Made by a program: the position numbers and the translations under genes. From Clostridiales bacterium (GTDB taxonomy: Bacteria > Bacillota > Clostridia > Caldicoprobacterales > DTU083), in NCBI GenBank assembly GCA_012842605.1, contig DUSN01000101.1:108617-172616 (forward strand): a stretch of 64,000 nt of DNA, given 5' to 3'. How positions within the stretch are numbered: position 1 is the first letter of the stretch; every line of letters starts with the position of its first letter. The notes beneath the pieces are model-generated. The model searched no databases. It saw only the letters and a list, made by a program, of their open reading frames with translations, and was not told the origin of the DNA. Positions 44,618 to 54,079 of the stretch are shown one piece after another.

Positions 44618-47020
44618 GTGTCCAAAATTAAACTGTTCCTTGAAAGAATTAAAAGAAAGATGAAATACCCCAATGTGGAATTTGATTTATCTCCATACCG
44701 GGAATGGGTAAATGCTGTGAATGCATTTGATTTTTCAGATATAGATGATACCGGGCTTCTGGGAATTTCAGATGATATCAGGCAGAAAATTACAGACGAG
44801 CAGTCCATGCATGAGCTGCTGCCCAAGGCTTACGCCCTGGTAAAGGAAGCAGCCTGGAGAAAACTTGGCATTCGTGTTCATGATGAACAGATATTAGCGG
44901 CAATAGGTCTTCATATCGGCCGGATTGTAGAGATGAAGACCGGAGAAGGCAAAACCCTGGCTGCTGTATTCCCGGCATACTTAAATGCGCTGACCGGTAA
45001 AGGAGTACACATTCTCACATTTAATGATTATCTTGCAAAAAGAGATGCCTTGTGGATGGGTCCCATTTATAAGGCTCTTGGTTTGTCCGTTGGGTATATC
45101 AAAGAAGGGATGCCGGCGGAACAGAGAAAAATAGCTTATGAATGCGATATAACATATATGACAGCCAAGGAGGCCGGATTTGATTATCTCAGGGAATTTT
45201 TGGCCATGGATCCGTCGCAGCTTATTCAGCGGCCGTTTCATTTTGCCATTGTAGATGAGGCGGATTCAATATTGATAGATGAAGCCAGAATTCCTATGGT
45301 TCTTGCCGGAGCAACGGATTCTTCAGTTTCGGATGCAATGCGGATGGCGGAAATAGTAAGGCATCTGATACCAGATGAAGACTATGAACTGGATGAATAT
45401 GAACGCAATGTTTATTTAACAGAAGTTGGACTGAGCAAGGTTGAGGCAGCACTTAAGTGTGACAATCTGTATGACGGGAATAACAACAATCTGCTTGCGG
45501 ATCTGAATAACGCGCTTCATGCAAGAGCATTGCTCAAAAAGGATATAGACTATATAGTTCGGAACGGAAAAGTGGAGCTGGTGGACGAGTTTACAGGCAG
45601 GGTAGCGGATAAAAGGCATTGGCCATATGGTTTACATGAAGCAGTAGAAGCCAAGGAAGGAATTCTCAGCAAACAGGAAGGACGAATTATGGCGTCCATT
45701 ACCCTGAAAAATTTCATACATCTGTATCCCAAAGTCTCTGGTATGACTGGAACTGCACTGACTGCTGCCGACGAGTTTTTTGAATGTTACCAGCTGAAGG
45801 TAATGGTTATACCAACCCATAAACCTTGCATCCGTCAGGATTTGCCGGATGTCATCTATACTCATAAGGAAGCCAAGCGCAAAGGGTTGGTAGAAGAGAT
45901 TATACGGGTTCATAGAACAGGACGTCCGATACTAATCGGGACTGCAAGTGTAGAAGAATCAGAAGAACTGGCGGAGGAGCTGAAACAGGCAGGAATTGTC
46001 TGCCAGGTACTCAATGCTAAAAATGATGAGCTGGAAGCAAAGATAATTGAGAATGCAGGAGCATTGTATTCAGTTACGGTTTCCACCAACATGGCCGGAA
46101 GAGGTACGGATATCAGGCTGGGAGGAGCAAAGGAAGAGGATAAGGAAAAGGAAAAGGTTATGTCTCTCGGCGGTTTGTATGTTATAGGTACCAACCGGCA
46201 TGAAAGCAGGAGAATAGATGATCAGCTCAGGGGAAGAGCCGGTAGGCAGGGAGATCCGGGTACTAGCAGGTTTTTCATCAGCCTGGAGGATGATTTGATG
46301 CTGCGGTACAATCTTAAGGATCTGATTCCTAAAAGCCTTTACCCCAAAAGACAGGATAAACCGCTGGACAATCCGGTAATCAGCAGGGAGATAGCCTCAG
46401 CCCAGCGTATTATTGAAGGGCAAAATTTTGACATGCGCAAAAACCTTAACAAATATTGGATAGTTACTGAGTATCAACGGCAGATTATCTGGAAACAGCG
46501 GATGGATATTTTGCTGGACAGGGTAAAAACAAATTTCTTACTTCAACAGCTTCCTGAGAAATATGGAAGACTGCTGCCTTTGGCAGGGGCTGAAGCATTG
46601 GCTAAAGCTGAGAAACAGGTTGTGCTCTATATGATTAATCAGTGCTGGATGGATTACCTGGATTACCTGTCCTATATCCGGGAGAGCATCCATCTTGTCA
46701 ATTTTGCCAAAGAGGTGCCCATATTTGAGTATAATAAACGAGTAGTAGCTGCATTCGAGCAATTTAACGCTGATTTGCGGGAAGAGATTATAAAGGCTTT
46801 GGCTGAAGCAAAAATCACAAAGGACGGTGTGGTTCTGAATGGGGAAAGTTTAGCAGCACCAGGTGCAACATGGACATATCTGGTAGATGATAAGCCCCTT
46901 GAAAGCAATATTCAGACTGTGCTGCTTAATCCAATGGCGATGATCTTCAATTTCCCCATTTACCTGGCTATGCTGCTGTACCACAGCATAACAAAAGGAG
47001 GAAAAAGCAATAATCTATGA
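44618..47020 (+). CDS. SecA-like translocase ATPase (accessory SecA)
   Basis: An 800-residue SecA-family motor. Walker A MKTGEGKT lies near 103-110, and VDEADSILIDEARIP near 210 is Walker B. MTGTA, the helicase motif STNMAGRGTDIRLGG and RGRAGRQGDPG follow, so both nucleotide-binding folds are intact. The C-terminal zinc-binding tail (CxCxSGxxYKxC) of housekeeping SecA is missing, and the N-terminus is atypical, so this is probably an accessory SecA exporting a subset of proteins through SecY. The start is GTG 44618 behind AGGAGGG. It follows the VWA membrane proteins on the same strand and may handle their clients; that link is inference. No SecY2 or accessory Asp genes are visible. Confidence 0.88.
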   Translation: MSKIKLFLERIKRKMKYPNVEFDLSPYREWVNAVNAFDFSDIDDTGLLGISDDIRQKITDEQSMHELLPKAYALVKEAAWRKLGIRVHDEQILAAIGLHIGRIVEMKTGEGKTLAAVFPAYLNALTGKGVHILTFNDYLAKRDALWMGPIYKALGLSVGYIKEGMPAEQRKIAYECDITYMTAKEAGFDYLREFLAMDPSQLIQRPFHFAIVDEADSILIDEARIPMVLAGATDSSVSDAMRMAEIVRHLIPDEDYELDEYERNVYLTEVGLSKVEAALKCDNLYDGNNNNLLADLNNALHARALLKKDIDYIVRNGKVELVDEFTGRVADKRHWPYGLHEAVEAKEGILSKQEGRIMASITLKNFIHLYPKVSGMTGTALTAADEFFECYQLKVMVIPTHKPCIRQDLPDVIYTHKEAKRKGLVEEIIRVHRTGRPILIGTASVEESEELAEELKQAGIVCQVLNAKNDELEAKIIENAGALYSVTVSTNMAGRGTDIRLGGAKEEDKEKEKVMSLGGLYVIGTNRHESRRIDDQLRGRAGRQGDPGTSRFFISLEDDLMLRYNLKDLIPKSLYPKRQDKPLDNPVISREIASAQRIIEGQNFDMRKNLNKYWIVTEYQRQIIWKQRMDILLDRVKTNFLLQQLPEKYGRLLPLAGAEALAKAEKQVVLYMINQCWMDYLDYLSYIRESIHLVNFAKEVPIFEYNKRVVAAFEQFNADLREEIIKALAEAKITKDGVVLNGESLAAPGATWTYLVDDKPLESNIQTVLLNPMAMIFNFPIYLAMLLYHSITKGGKSNNL

Positions 47021-47034
47021 AAAGCATAGATCAA

Positions 47035-47058
47035 AGAGTCCGCTGAATTGCGGACTCT
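47035..47058. terminator. Bidirectional terminator
   Basis: AGAGTCCGC (47035-47043), loop TGAATT, GCGGACTCT (47050-47058): a perfect 9-bp stem between the convergent secA-like and DUF1015 genes. The T-rich flanks are modest on both sides. Confidence 0.75.
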
Positions 47059-47066
47059 AACTTATT

Positions 47067-48473
47067 CTATTTCACTATCATCCTGCATTCCAGATAAAAC
47101 CTCTTTTCATGAGCTTCCCCCATGGAAAAGGTTTTTCGGGGCAGGACTCCGTCTTTTATAACGGTTTTGAATAAATCGTTCTTGTTCATTATTGGGAGTA
47201 GAAATCCCATGTTTCCTGCTTTGGAGCCGAGCTCAATAGTTACATCTTCACCATGGATATAATCGATGCCCACGTTTTTATTCTCTTTAAGATATTCATC
47301 AAGGAATGCCTGTAAAGTGCCGGCTTCAAGGTTGCTTTTTGGCCTGCTTATTTTCAGAATGCCCCATCCACCTGCAAACATATATGGGATTAAATGAACA
47401 TTTTTATTATTTTCTATAGGATTCTCTGCATAGTTATAAGTATTACGCTCATTACACATACTGTTTGACAGCAGAGACTCAAATCGCAATTCCATTTCTT
47501 GTTTAGTATCAAATGCTTCATATTCAAAGTCCTGACCTGTGGAAGCATAATATGAATGCATGCTCTTTAGTACATGCCTTGTATCTACATTGAAAAGCAC
47601 TCGATGAATAGGTTCAAACACCAGTGAATCATCATGGACATTTACCAATTCTACCAGCGCAAAACGAGCGGGATGATTTTTTATCTCATCCTCGCTTAAG
47701 CGTTCTTTAATTTTATCCCAGCAGGCCTTGGCTGTTGCAAAGGAATGATTCCCATCTCCCATGGCATAGAGCAGAACTCCTTTGTCTTCACCGACACCGT
47801 ACTTATTCTGAAAAGCTCTTGGGTCTGCCAGTTTTGCTAGTGCATCAATGATTCTGTTAATCTCATCGGGGTTTGCTACCTGGTAACCGGCAATATGGCC
47901 GCCTTCCATCATTAAATCGAAATCATACAGCTTATCAGCCTCTGATATATTTTTTGCTATCGGTTCAATCACTATTTTTTCAGGGTCATCTATCAGCACC
48001 ATAATATGGGGAGTTTCCAAAACAGCATCCTGGCGTATGGCAATGCGGGGAGGCAGGCGGTCCAGCACCGTTCCTTCCGTTGCCCGTATTATGGATTGAG
48101 AGCCTTCGCTGTAATCATACTCTTCAAGATCAAGCGCAGCCATAAGACCTCTTCGGACACCGGTGCAAAGTGTACGCTCCACATAAATAAAGGATGGAGG
48201 AATAGGCTTTAATACACCCTCATCCAGGTAGCGCCGCATGGTTTGAGAAATACTTGATATTCGCCGCTCTTTGTCATCGGCCTCAAGATATACTTCAGGA
48301 TAGATAATATGCAAAGTGGAAGGGGAATCTCCGACGAATTCTTCCACAGCATTCCAGTAAGAAGGCTGGGAGGTGTATTGGTCACAGGCTACCACTGCCC
48401 ATTTACTCATATCTACCCGGCTGCTGGGCAGCAGAATTTCCGGTACTGCTATTCCGATCTTGTTTTCCGGCAT
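47067..48473 (-). CDS. DUF1015 family protein
   Basis: A 468-residue cytoplasmic protein of the DUF1015 family, with GDGNHSFATAKACWD near residue 240 as the strongest block. Other blocks are WAVVACDQYTSQPSYW near the start and LVELVNVHDDSLVFEPIHRV further on. DUF1015 proteins resemble ParB/sulfiredoxin-like nucleases in the HxxR-type motif region but have no proven biochemical function; in clostridia they often lie near D-3-phosphoglycerate dehydrogenase and aminotransferase genes, which are absent here. ATG 48473 is chosen over ATG 48491, because AGGAG lies eight bases before the former. It is transcribed alone. Confidence 0.88.
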   Translation of the reverse strand: MPENKIGIAVPEILLPSSRVDMSKWAVVACDQYTSQPSYWNAVEEFVGDSPSTLHIIYPEVYLEADDKERRISSISQTMRRYLDEGVLKPIPPSFIYVERTLCTGVRRGLMAALDLEEYDYSEGSQSIIRATEGTVLDRLPPRIAIRQDAVLETPHIMVLIDDPEKIVIEPIAKNISEADKLYDFDLMMEGGHIAGYQVANPDEINRIIDALAKLADPRAFQNKYGVGEDKGVLLYAMGDGNHSFATAKACWDKIKERLSEDEIKNHPARFALVELVNVHDDSLVFEPIHRVLFNVDTRHVLKSMHSYYASTGQDFEYEAFDTKQEMELRFESLLSNSMCNERNTYNYAENPIENNKNVHLIPYMFAGGWGILKISRPKSNLEAGTLQAFLDEYLKENKNVGIDYIHGEDVTIELGSKAGNMGFLLPIMNKNDLFKTVIKDGVLPRKTFSMGEAHEKRFYLECRMIVK

Positions 48474-48851
48474 GTTTGTGTCTCCTATCATGTGTACGTT
48501 TAATATACCGTATATTTTACCACAATACCATGTTCTTGACAGTAATCAATTGGCTTCTGCAAAGTATATTTTAGCATAAACACTCATGCCTTTAATATTA
48601 GCATTAATATACATTTATAAAAAGTCATGCATATCAAAATGCTTGCAAAGCAATATGCTTATAACTTCATAAATACTTTTTATTTAAGCAAGTCCTGTTA
48701 TTTGATATAATTTGGTATAGAAAGTCATGTTAATGTGCCTGATAATATCCAGGCTTTATCAAAATTAAGATTAAGTTTCATGAGCGGCAGGAATAATGAC
48801 ACCAAAACTCTTACTTATATAAATATAGTAAAAAGTCAGGGGTGAAGCAAA
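48474..48851. other. Divergent intergenic region with candidate promoter for pdp
   Basis: 378 bases, AT-rich. TATAAT at 48706-48711 is a perfect -10 for the plus strand. TTTAAG (48683-48688) stands 17 bases upstream as a weak -35. The leader would be about 135 nt. No other element was recognised. Confidence 0.4.
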
Positions 48852-50180
48852 ATGCGTGCTGTGGACATTATTATAAAAAAGCGTCGTGGAGAAGCACTGT
48901 CTAAGGAAGAAATCAATTTTTTCATTGATGGCTTTGTGAACGGCAGCATTCCCGACTACCAGGCATCGGCTTTTCTGATGGCTGTTTGCTGTAATGGTAT
49001 GGACAGCTGGGAAACAGTTGATCTGACCCTGGCAATGGTGAACTCAGGTGAAAAGGTTGACTTAAGCCGTATAAAGGGCATTAAGGCTGATAAACATAGT
49101 ACCGGCGGAGTGGGAGACACTACCACACTGATTGTTGCACCCCTGGTAGCAGCCTGCGGAGTGCTGGTAGCAAAGATGTCGGGCAGGGGATTGGGCCATA
49201 CCGGCGGAACATTGGACAAACTTGAGTCCATTCCTGGCTTTCGAACCAATCTTACAATGGAAGAATTCATAAACTCTGTTCAGACTGCCGGCCTTGCTGT
49301 AATAGGACAGAGCAAGGACCTTGTTCCTGCAGACAAGCTGTTGTATGCTCTCCGGGATGTAACCGGTACCGTAGACAGCATACCACTTATAGCCAGCAGT
49401 ATCATGAGCAAGAAAATTGCGGCAGGCAGCGATGCTATAGTTTTGGATGTAAAGTCCGGCAGCGGTGCGTTTCTTCAATCCTTGGACGATTCCTTTGCAT
49501 TGGCTGATGCAATGGTAAAGATTGGAGTCCGGGCAGGCAAGAGAATCATGGCAGTGATAACAGACATGGATCAGCCCCTGGGCATGGCAATTGGGAATGC
49601 ATTGGAAGTTAAGGAAGCCATTGAGGTACTGAAAAATAAGCAGTCCGGACCGCTGAAGGAGGTTTCTTTGTACCTGGCCGCCAACATGCTGCTGATGGCA
49701 AAGGCATGCACTACTCTTGAGAAAGGTCTTGCTATAGCCGGGAAAGCACTGGAGTCGGGCAAGGGATTGGCAAAGCTTGGCGATATGATCCGTAGTCAGG
49801 GCGGATTGGAAGAAGTGCTTGATAATACTGATTTGCTGCCGAAAGCAAAACACATTATTCCAGTAAAAACAGACAAAGACGGCTATGTTTCGTCAATAGA
49901 CACCAGGGAAATAGGTATCTGCTCACTGCTGACAGGTGCAGGCAGGTCTAGAAAGGAAGATGAAATTGATCCTGCCGCAGGCTTAGTAATGCAAAAGCGA
50001 GTAGGCGACAAGGTACAGAAAGGAGACACCCTGGCTGTATTGCATACCAATAAATCTGATATTATTGATGAAGTATCAAATTTGCTGCGAAATGCATTTC
50101 ACATAAAACCGGAAAAACCAAAACTCAGGCCATTGGTGCTGGGGACTGTGACCAAAGACAGAATACAAAAATTTGTTTGA
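48852..50180 (+). CDS. pdp: Pyrimidine-nucleoside phosphorylase
   Basis: A 442-residue enzyme that cleaves uridine, thymidine and deoxyuridine with phosphate, giving the base and (deoxy)ribose 1-phosphate. The phosphate-binding motif KADKHSTGGVGDTTT lies near 75-90, and the family signature SGRGLGHTGGTLDKLESI near 113-130. The C-terminal alpha/beta domain ends with the barrel-sandwich motif (VQKGDTLAVLHTNK). The length and both domains are complete. The start ATG 48852 follows AGGGGTG. It is the only nucleoside-salvage gene here; the usual deoC or cdd neighbours are absent. Confidence 0.95.
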   Translation: MRAVDIIIKKRRGEALSKEEINFFIDGFVNGSIPDYQASAFLMAVCCNGMDSWETVDLTLAMVNSGEKVDLSRIKGIKADKHSTGGVGDTTTLIVAPLVAACGVLVAKMSGRGLGHTGGTLDKLESIPGFRTNLTMEEFINSVQTAGLAVIGQSKDLVPADKLLYALRDVTGTVDSIPLIASSIMSKKIAAGSDAIVLDVKSGSGAFLQSLDDSFALADAMVKIGVRAGKRIMAVITDMDQPLGMAIGNALEVKEAIEVLKNKQSGPLKEVSLYLAANMLLMAKACTTLEKGLAIAGKALESGKGLAKLGDMIRSQGGLEEVLDNTDLLPKAKHIIPVKTDKDGYVSSIDTREIGICSLLTGAGRSRKEDEIDPAAGLVMQKRVGDKVQKGDTLAVLHTNKSDIIDEVSNLLRNAFHIKPEKPKLRPLVLGTVTKDRIQKFV

Positions 50181-50241
50181 TGCAAATTAGCATAAGACAG
50201 CAATATAAAAATTCAACAGTAATATGGAGGGATTTGAGCAC

Positions 50242-50976
50242 ATGAGGTTTACAATACTAGGAAAATACGGACCGTTTCCGGCAGCCGGGGGAGCCTGTTC
50301 CGGATATTTGCTGGAACAGAACGATACCAAAGTGCTGATAGACTGCGGGAGCGGCGTTCTGTCCCGTTTGCAGCAAATCTGCGATATCCGGGAGCTTAAA
50401 GCCATTGTTCTTTCGCATTTGCATAGCGATCATATGGCAGACATGCTTATTTTAAGGTATGCACTGGAGATATGGAAAGCAAGAGGGTTGTACAGTGGAG
50501 ATCCTTTGCCGGTTTATCTTCCTGAATATCCTGAGGAAATCCATAGGCAGATCTCATCTGCACCGGTCTTCCAGCCCATATTCGTAAAAGATGGTTTTAA
50601 AGCAGACATCGGAGGGGTTTCGTTCATTTTCAGGGAAATGACCCATCCTGTTCAAAGCTTTGCTATGACAATTGAATCTGGTGGGCAAAAGCTTGTATAT
50701 ACAGGTGATACCAATATGAATCCGCATTTGGAAGCATTTGCTAGGGGTGCAGATATGATGGTGGCAGATACCGGATTGCTGGAAAGGGACAAAACTGAAA
50801 AGTCTCCGCATCTGTCCGCAGCTGAGGTTGGCAGAATTGCCGCAGGTGCAGAGGTAAGAAAGCTTATACTCAGTCATATCTGGCCGGGATATGCGGAGGA
50901 AGAACTGCTTCAGGAAGCTGCTGCAAGCTATGATAATCCAATAATAGCGGAGGAAATGAAAACATATATAATTTAA
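50242..50976 (+). CDS. Metallo-beta-lactamase-fold hydrolase (YhfI/RNase Z-like)
   Basis: 244 residues from ATG 50242. The metal-binding motif HLHSDHMAD (about residues 53-61), YTGDTN, and LSHIWPGY near the end provide the two-metal site. Residues at the N-terminus (PAAGGACSGYLL) match the YhfI subgroup of the RNase Z-like hydrolases, whose substrates are not established. ATG 50224 was rejected because it contains the ribosome binding site GGAGGG. The gene follows pdp by 61 bases and may share its transcript. Confidence 0.88.
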   Translation: MRFTILGKYGPFPAAGGACSGYLLEQNDTKVLIDCGSGVLSRLQQICDIRELKAIVLSHLHSDHMADMLILRYALEIWKARGLYSGDPLPVYLPEYPEEIHRQISSAPVFQPIFVKDGFKADIGGVSFIFREMTHPVQSFAMTIESGGQKLVYTGDTNMNPHLEAFARGADMMVADTGLLERDKTEKSPHLSAAEVGRIAAGAEVRKLILSHIWPGYAEEELLQEAAASYDNPIIAEEMKTYII

Positions 50977-51139
50977 CTAATGCCAGGAAGGGAAATTTAA
51001 TCTGACATAGAATTCATAGATATGCTGTTTATACGTTTTAGTTATTCATAAACAGATCCTTATGGCGGTTGCAATGTGTATACCGGAAAAAGCTGCAGTC
51101 CGGCATTAGGTCCTGATAATTAAGGGGAGGTACGAAGCA

Positions 51140-52474
51140 ATGAAATATCCAATGAAGTATCCTGAAGTACCAGTTCATGAAGTGCGCAACCTCATTGAAC
51201 ACATAGTAGAATATTCGCATCTGAAATTTGAATATGGTGCTGACAGTGAGAAAATTCAATCTATTATTAATGAAATGAAACAAAGCCTGAATGATACCAT
51301 TGAAAGGCTGAAAAGGCTGGAAGAAGACAAAGCGCTTTCAGCTAAAGAGCCTAATGACCTATATGCCATTCGGGCATTGAGACCAGCAGGGCCAAGAAAA
51401 ATGTGGACTGCCTTTAACAGAGAAAAGTATTTTAACCGCTTAAGAGGAGCATTTTTAGGAAGGATGGCAGGATGCACCCTTGGTGCTCCGGTAGAATTCT
51501 GGAGTGTTGAAGCTATGAAAGATTGGGCTGCGTTCATAGGAGATCCGTTCCCGCCTGTTGATTACTGGTCATCCATTAAAAATCCCAACGACAAAAGATA
51601 TGGTGTAAGTGAATGTATTAAGTATACCCGGGATCATCTGGACGGAGTACCTGTGGATGACGATGTTACATATACAATATTGGGACTGCTGATTGCTGAG
51701 GATTACGGGCTTGACTTTACCATCGAAGATGTGGGCAAAGCATGGCTGAAATACCTCCCCTATGCTTGTACTGCCGAGGATATAGCTCTGAAGAATTTAA
51801 AGGCAGGAATACCGGCAGATAAGGCCGGTGAGGTAAATAACCCCTATTGTCAATGGATTGGGGCTGATATCAGATCTGATCCCTGGGGATATCTGGCTCC
51901 CGGGTTGCCGGAAAAGGCCGCAGAATTTGCATATCGTGATGCTTATATCAGCCATAGACGCAACGGAATCTATGGAGAAATGTATTTCAGTGCTGTTATT
52001 GCAGCTGCGTTTGATACAGACAACACCATGGATGCGCTGAAAATAGGTTTGTCAGAGATTCCATCGGACTGCTTGTTGGCAGGAGATGTGCGATGGGCCC
52101 TGGATGCAGGTAAAGATATTCATAATTACATTGAGGCCCGTAAGGCAGTGGAGGAAAGGTTTGGCGGCATGAGCGGAGTACATACCAATTTCAATGCGTG
52201 CCTGACCATTTTCGGTCTGATGATAGGAGGAGATGATTTCACCAAAGTAATAGGTGAGACTGTTGCCATGGGATATGACAATGACTGCACTGCAGCCACA
52301 GCAGGCAGCATAGCAGGTGCTGTTTTAGGAATTGCAGGTATTCCTGAGCATTGGTACAAAAATTTCAACAACAAGGTGCTGACCTATATAAACGGTCATC
52401 CTGAGTTAAAGATTGATAATGTTATTGAAAGGTTTGCCCTACAGGCATCAAAGCTATTTGATTTTATAGAATAA
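51140..52474 (+). CDS. ADP-ribosylglycohydrolase family protein
   Basis: 444 residues. The ADP-ribosylglycohydrolase (DraG/ARH) fold occupies about residues 100-440, with the dinuclear metal motifs VDDDVTYT (about 173-180) and GYDNDCTAATAGSIAGA (about 377-393). Such enzymes remove ADP-ribose from proteins, nucleic acids or small molecules. Ahead of the fold is an unusual 95-residue helical extension (EYGADSEKIQSIINEMKQS) that could mediate oligomerisation or target binding. The start ATG 51140 follows GGGGAGG. No ADP-ribosyltransferase gene is next to it, so the substrate is open. A terminator follows. Confidence 0.9.
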   Translation: MKYPMKYPEVPVHEVRNLIEHIVEYSHLKFEYGADSEKIQSIINEMKQSLNDTIERLKRLEEDKALSAKEPNDLYAIRALRPAGPRKMWTAFNREKYFNRLRGAFLGRMAGCTLGAPVEFWSVEAMKDWAAFIGDPFPPVDYWSSIKNPNDKRYGVSECIKYTRDHLDGVPVDDDVTYTILGLLIAEDYGLDFTIEDVGKAWLKYLPYACTAEDIALKNLKAGIPADKAGEVNNPYCQWIGADIRSDPWGYLAPGLPEKAAEFAYRDAYISHRRNGIYGEMYFSAVIAAAFDTDNTMDALKIGLSEIPSDCLLAGDVRWALDAGKDIHNYIEARKAVEERFGGMSGVHTNFNACLTIFGLMIGGDDFTKVIGETVAMGYDNDCTAATAGSIAGAVLGIAGIPEHWYKNFNNKVLTYINGHPELKIDNVIERFALQASKLFDFIE

Positions 52475-52485
52475 AGCAGCGATCT

Positions 52486-52511
52486 AACCCGGTAATTTAC
52501 CGGGTTTTTTT
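52486..52511 (+). terminator. Rho-independent terminator
   Basis: AACCCGGTA (52486-52494), loop ATT, TACCGGGTT (52498-52506), running into a T-tract to 52511. It ends the ADP-ribosylglycohydrolase transcript. Confidence 0.9.
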
Positions 52512-52530
52512 ATGGCTTGCGCGTCCAGCC

Positions 52531-52556
52531 TGTTTAAGTTCAAAGAAACTTAAACA
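52531..52556. repeat. 10-bp perfect inverted repeat
   Basis: TGTTTAAGTT, six bases, AACTTAAACA (52531-52540 and 52547-52556), 20 bases after the preceding terminator. No strong T-tract follows. It may be a second terminator, an operator, or the trace of a mobile element end at the edge of the decayed zone. Confidence 0.45.
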
Positions 52557-52761
52557 AGTTTTCATTATTTATTGATATTTATCATTATATGCGACTAAAA
52601 AAGCTTATAAGATCTCATGGTTTTAAACTACTGCAATAATTTTTACAATTAAATCATGAAGTTTTACATTCTTTTCAATAGTTAGAATTGTGAAAAAAGT
52701 GTAGCTTGACACATTACTTTATGTTTTTATATATTTAAGCCTGTAATCTAGATTACAAATT

Positions 52762-53355
52762 TTATGTAAAGCATATCATTAACAAGTGAAGAAATGGAGG
52801 AGTCAGAATATGTATAAGGCCCACAAAAACTATTCTGCGGTCCATATTCATATAATGGACAGTCCAAACACTGGCAGAGCACTCGGCAAGGTATTGCCCT
52901 GCATATAAGCTGATGGCTTTTTTATAAAAATCGATGGCATCGTCTTGCTGGATATCTTTAATTTGATTGGCATCGGATAAAAGCTTTTCGAATTCATCTG
53001 CGTCCAGAACTGATAAGTTTCCTAATTCAAACATATAATATCCATGAGAAAAAATAATGTTGAAATACTTTGATGTGTCCTTCCCGGGGGCTAACATTTT
53101 TAGAGCTTTTCTCAATCTGAATATTTGAGTGCGCAATACATTTTTAGGGTCCTGGTATTCATTGTCAGGCTGCAAATTCTCAATAATCGTCTCTGGCAAA
53201 AGCCTTTTTCCTCTAAAAGTAACAAAGTACTTGAGCAATTCTAATATTTTATAAGATCTGCCCGAGTCATCAAGGAGAGACTGCCCTTCTGCTTTAATAT
53301 CAAAACCTCCAAAGGTAATAATATTCAACTGAGGTAGTTCTGCATCCTTATACAT
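52762..53355 (-). pseudogene. Truncated OmpR/BTAD-type transcriptional regulator
   Basis: A 197-codon frame. Residues 8-105 are a winged-helix DNA-binding domain of the OmpR/SARP type (ITFGGFDIKAEG, then RTQIFRLRKALK), and residues 115-165 begin a bacterial transcriptional activator domain (VLDADEFEKLL, then ISLYAGQYLAECSASVW). After about residue 168 the sequence loses resemblance and stops, whereas intact relatives continue for hundreds of residues with TPR-like or ATPase regions. The start ATG 53355 has GAGGTGAT upstream. It is most likely a 3'-truncated gene. The DNA-binding part could still be made. Confidence 0.65.
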
Positions 53356-53656
53356 ATATGATCACCTCACTTATGTATAATTTACTTAGAACATCTGTTT
53401 TTGTAAATTTTATCATTTTTTTATCCAACTTATCAATACTAATGGCAACTCAATTGCATTTTTATTGCAAGTTAATTTCATTTATTTTTATTTAATAAAG
53501 TTCTGATACCATATATATCGGCTTTTTGCTTAAAAAGTTGAAATGGCTCAGAATAGCCTATATAATCATATTTAAATCAAGAGCCGACAGGTATCAAAAT
53601 GAATTTGCTTAGGGATTTAGCTGCTATGCAAATTATTAGCGGGAGTGCTGTTGTGA
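53356..53656. other. Intergenic region in a decayed zone
   Basis: 301 bases, very AT-rich. It contains the ribosome binding site of the truncated regulator (minus strand) and no recognisable gene or strong promoter. Confidence 0.4.
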
Positions 53657-53916
53657 ATGAACGACGAAAAGTGTGACAACTTACTTAATATAGTTACAAC
53701 CGGGGAATAGGTGAGTGCATATATCAAACGATTCATTATAACAGGTATGAAGCAACGCCATATAAAGCATTGGATTACCTTTTTGATGAGTATAAGCTGG
53801 GGAAAAAAGACAAGGTAGTAGATTTCGGCTGCGGAAGGGGACGGGTAGCATTTTATATCCACAACCGTTTTCACGTAAATGATAAATTTTTAATTTACCG
53901 TTATTCACCGGCTTAG
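53657..53916 (+). pseudogene. Broken SAM-dependent methyltransferase gene
   Basis: From ATG 53657 the frame reads MNDEKCDNLLNIVTTGE and stops at 53710. The sense continues in another frame as GECIYQTIHYNRYEATPYKA, and further on comes the SAM-binding motif I (VVDFGCGRGRVAFYIHNRF). After about 75 residues the similarity ends (TAG 53914-53916). This is the N-terminal third of a class I methyltransferase with one frameshift near 53700 and a missing C-terminal part. No function is expected. It lies next to the truncated regulator. Confidence 0.75.
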
Positions 53917-54079
53917 TAGTTTATAATACTTACTGACATTCAGCTGTCTGTCTGCGTAACTGGTAATATGAACTATTATAGATTATAATATATAAGTATA
54001 TATACAAAAAGGCTGGAGCTGGGAAGTTATTAGCTGTTCTCATGTTTCTGATCTGGTACAAAAGGAGGCATACATCAAT

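Noticed and set aside
48956..49853. Long minus-strand frames inside pdp
   Set aside because: They are antisense shadows of a complete and well-recognised phosphorylase gene.
52810..52908. 32-codon plus-strand frame with GGAGG upstream, antisense to the truncated regulator
   Set aside because: It has no recognisable similarity and lies antisense to the regulator fragment; the ribosome binding site may be chance. It could be the start of a lost gene but cannot be supported.
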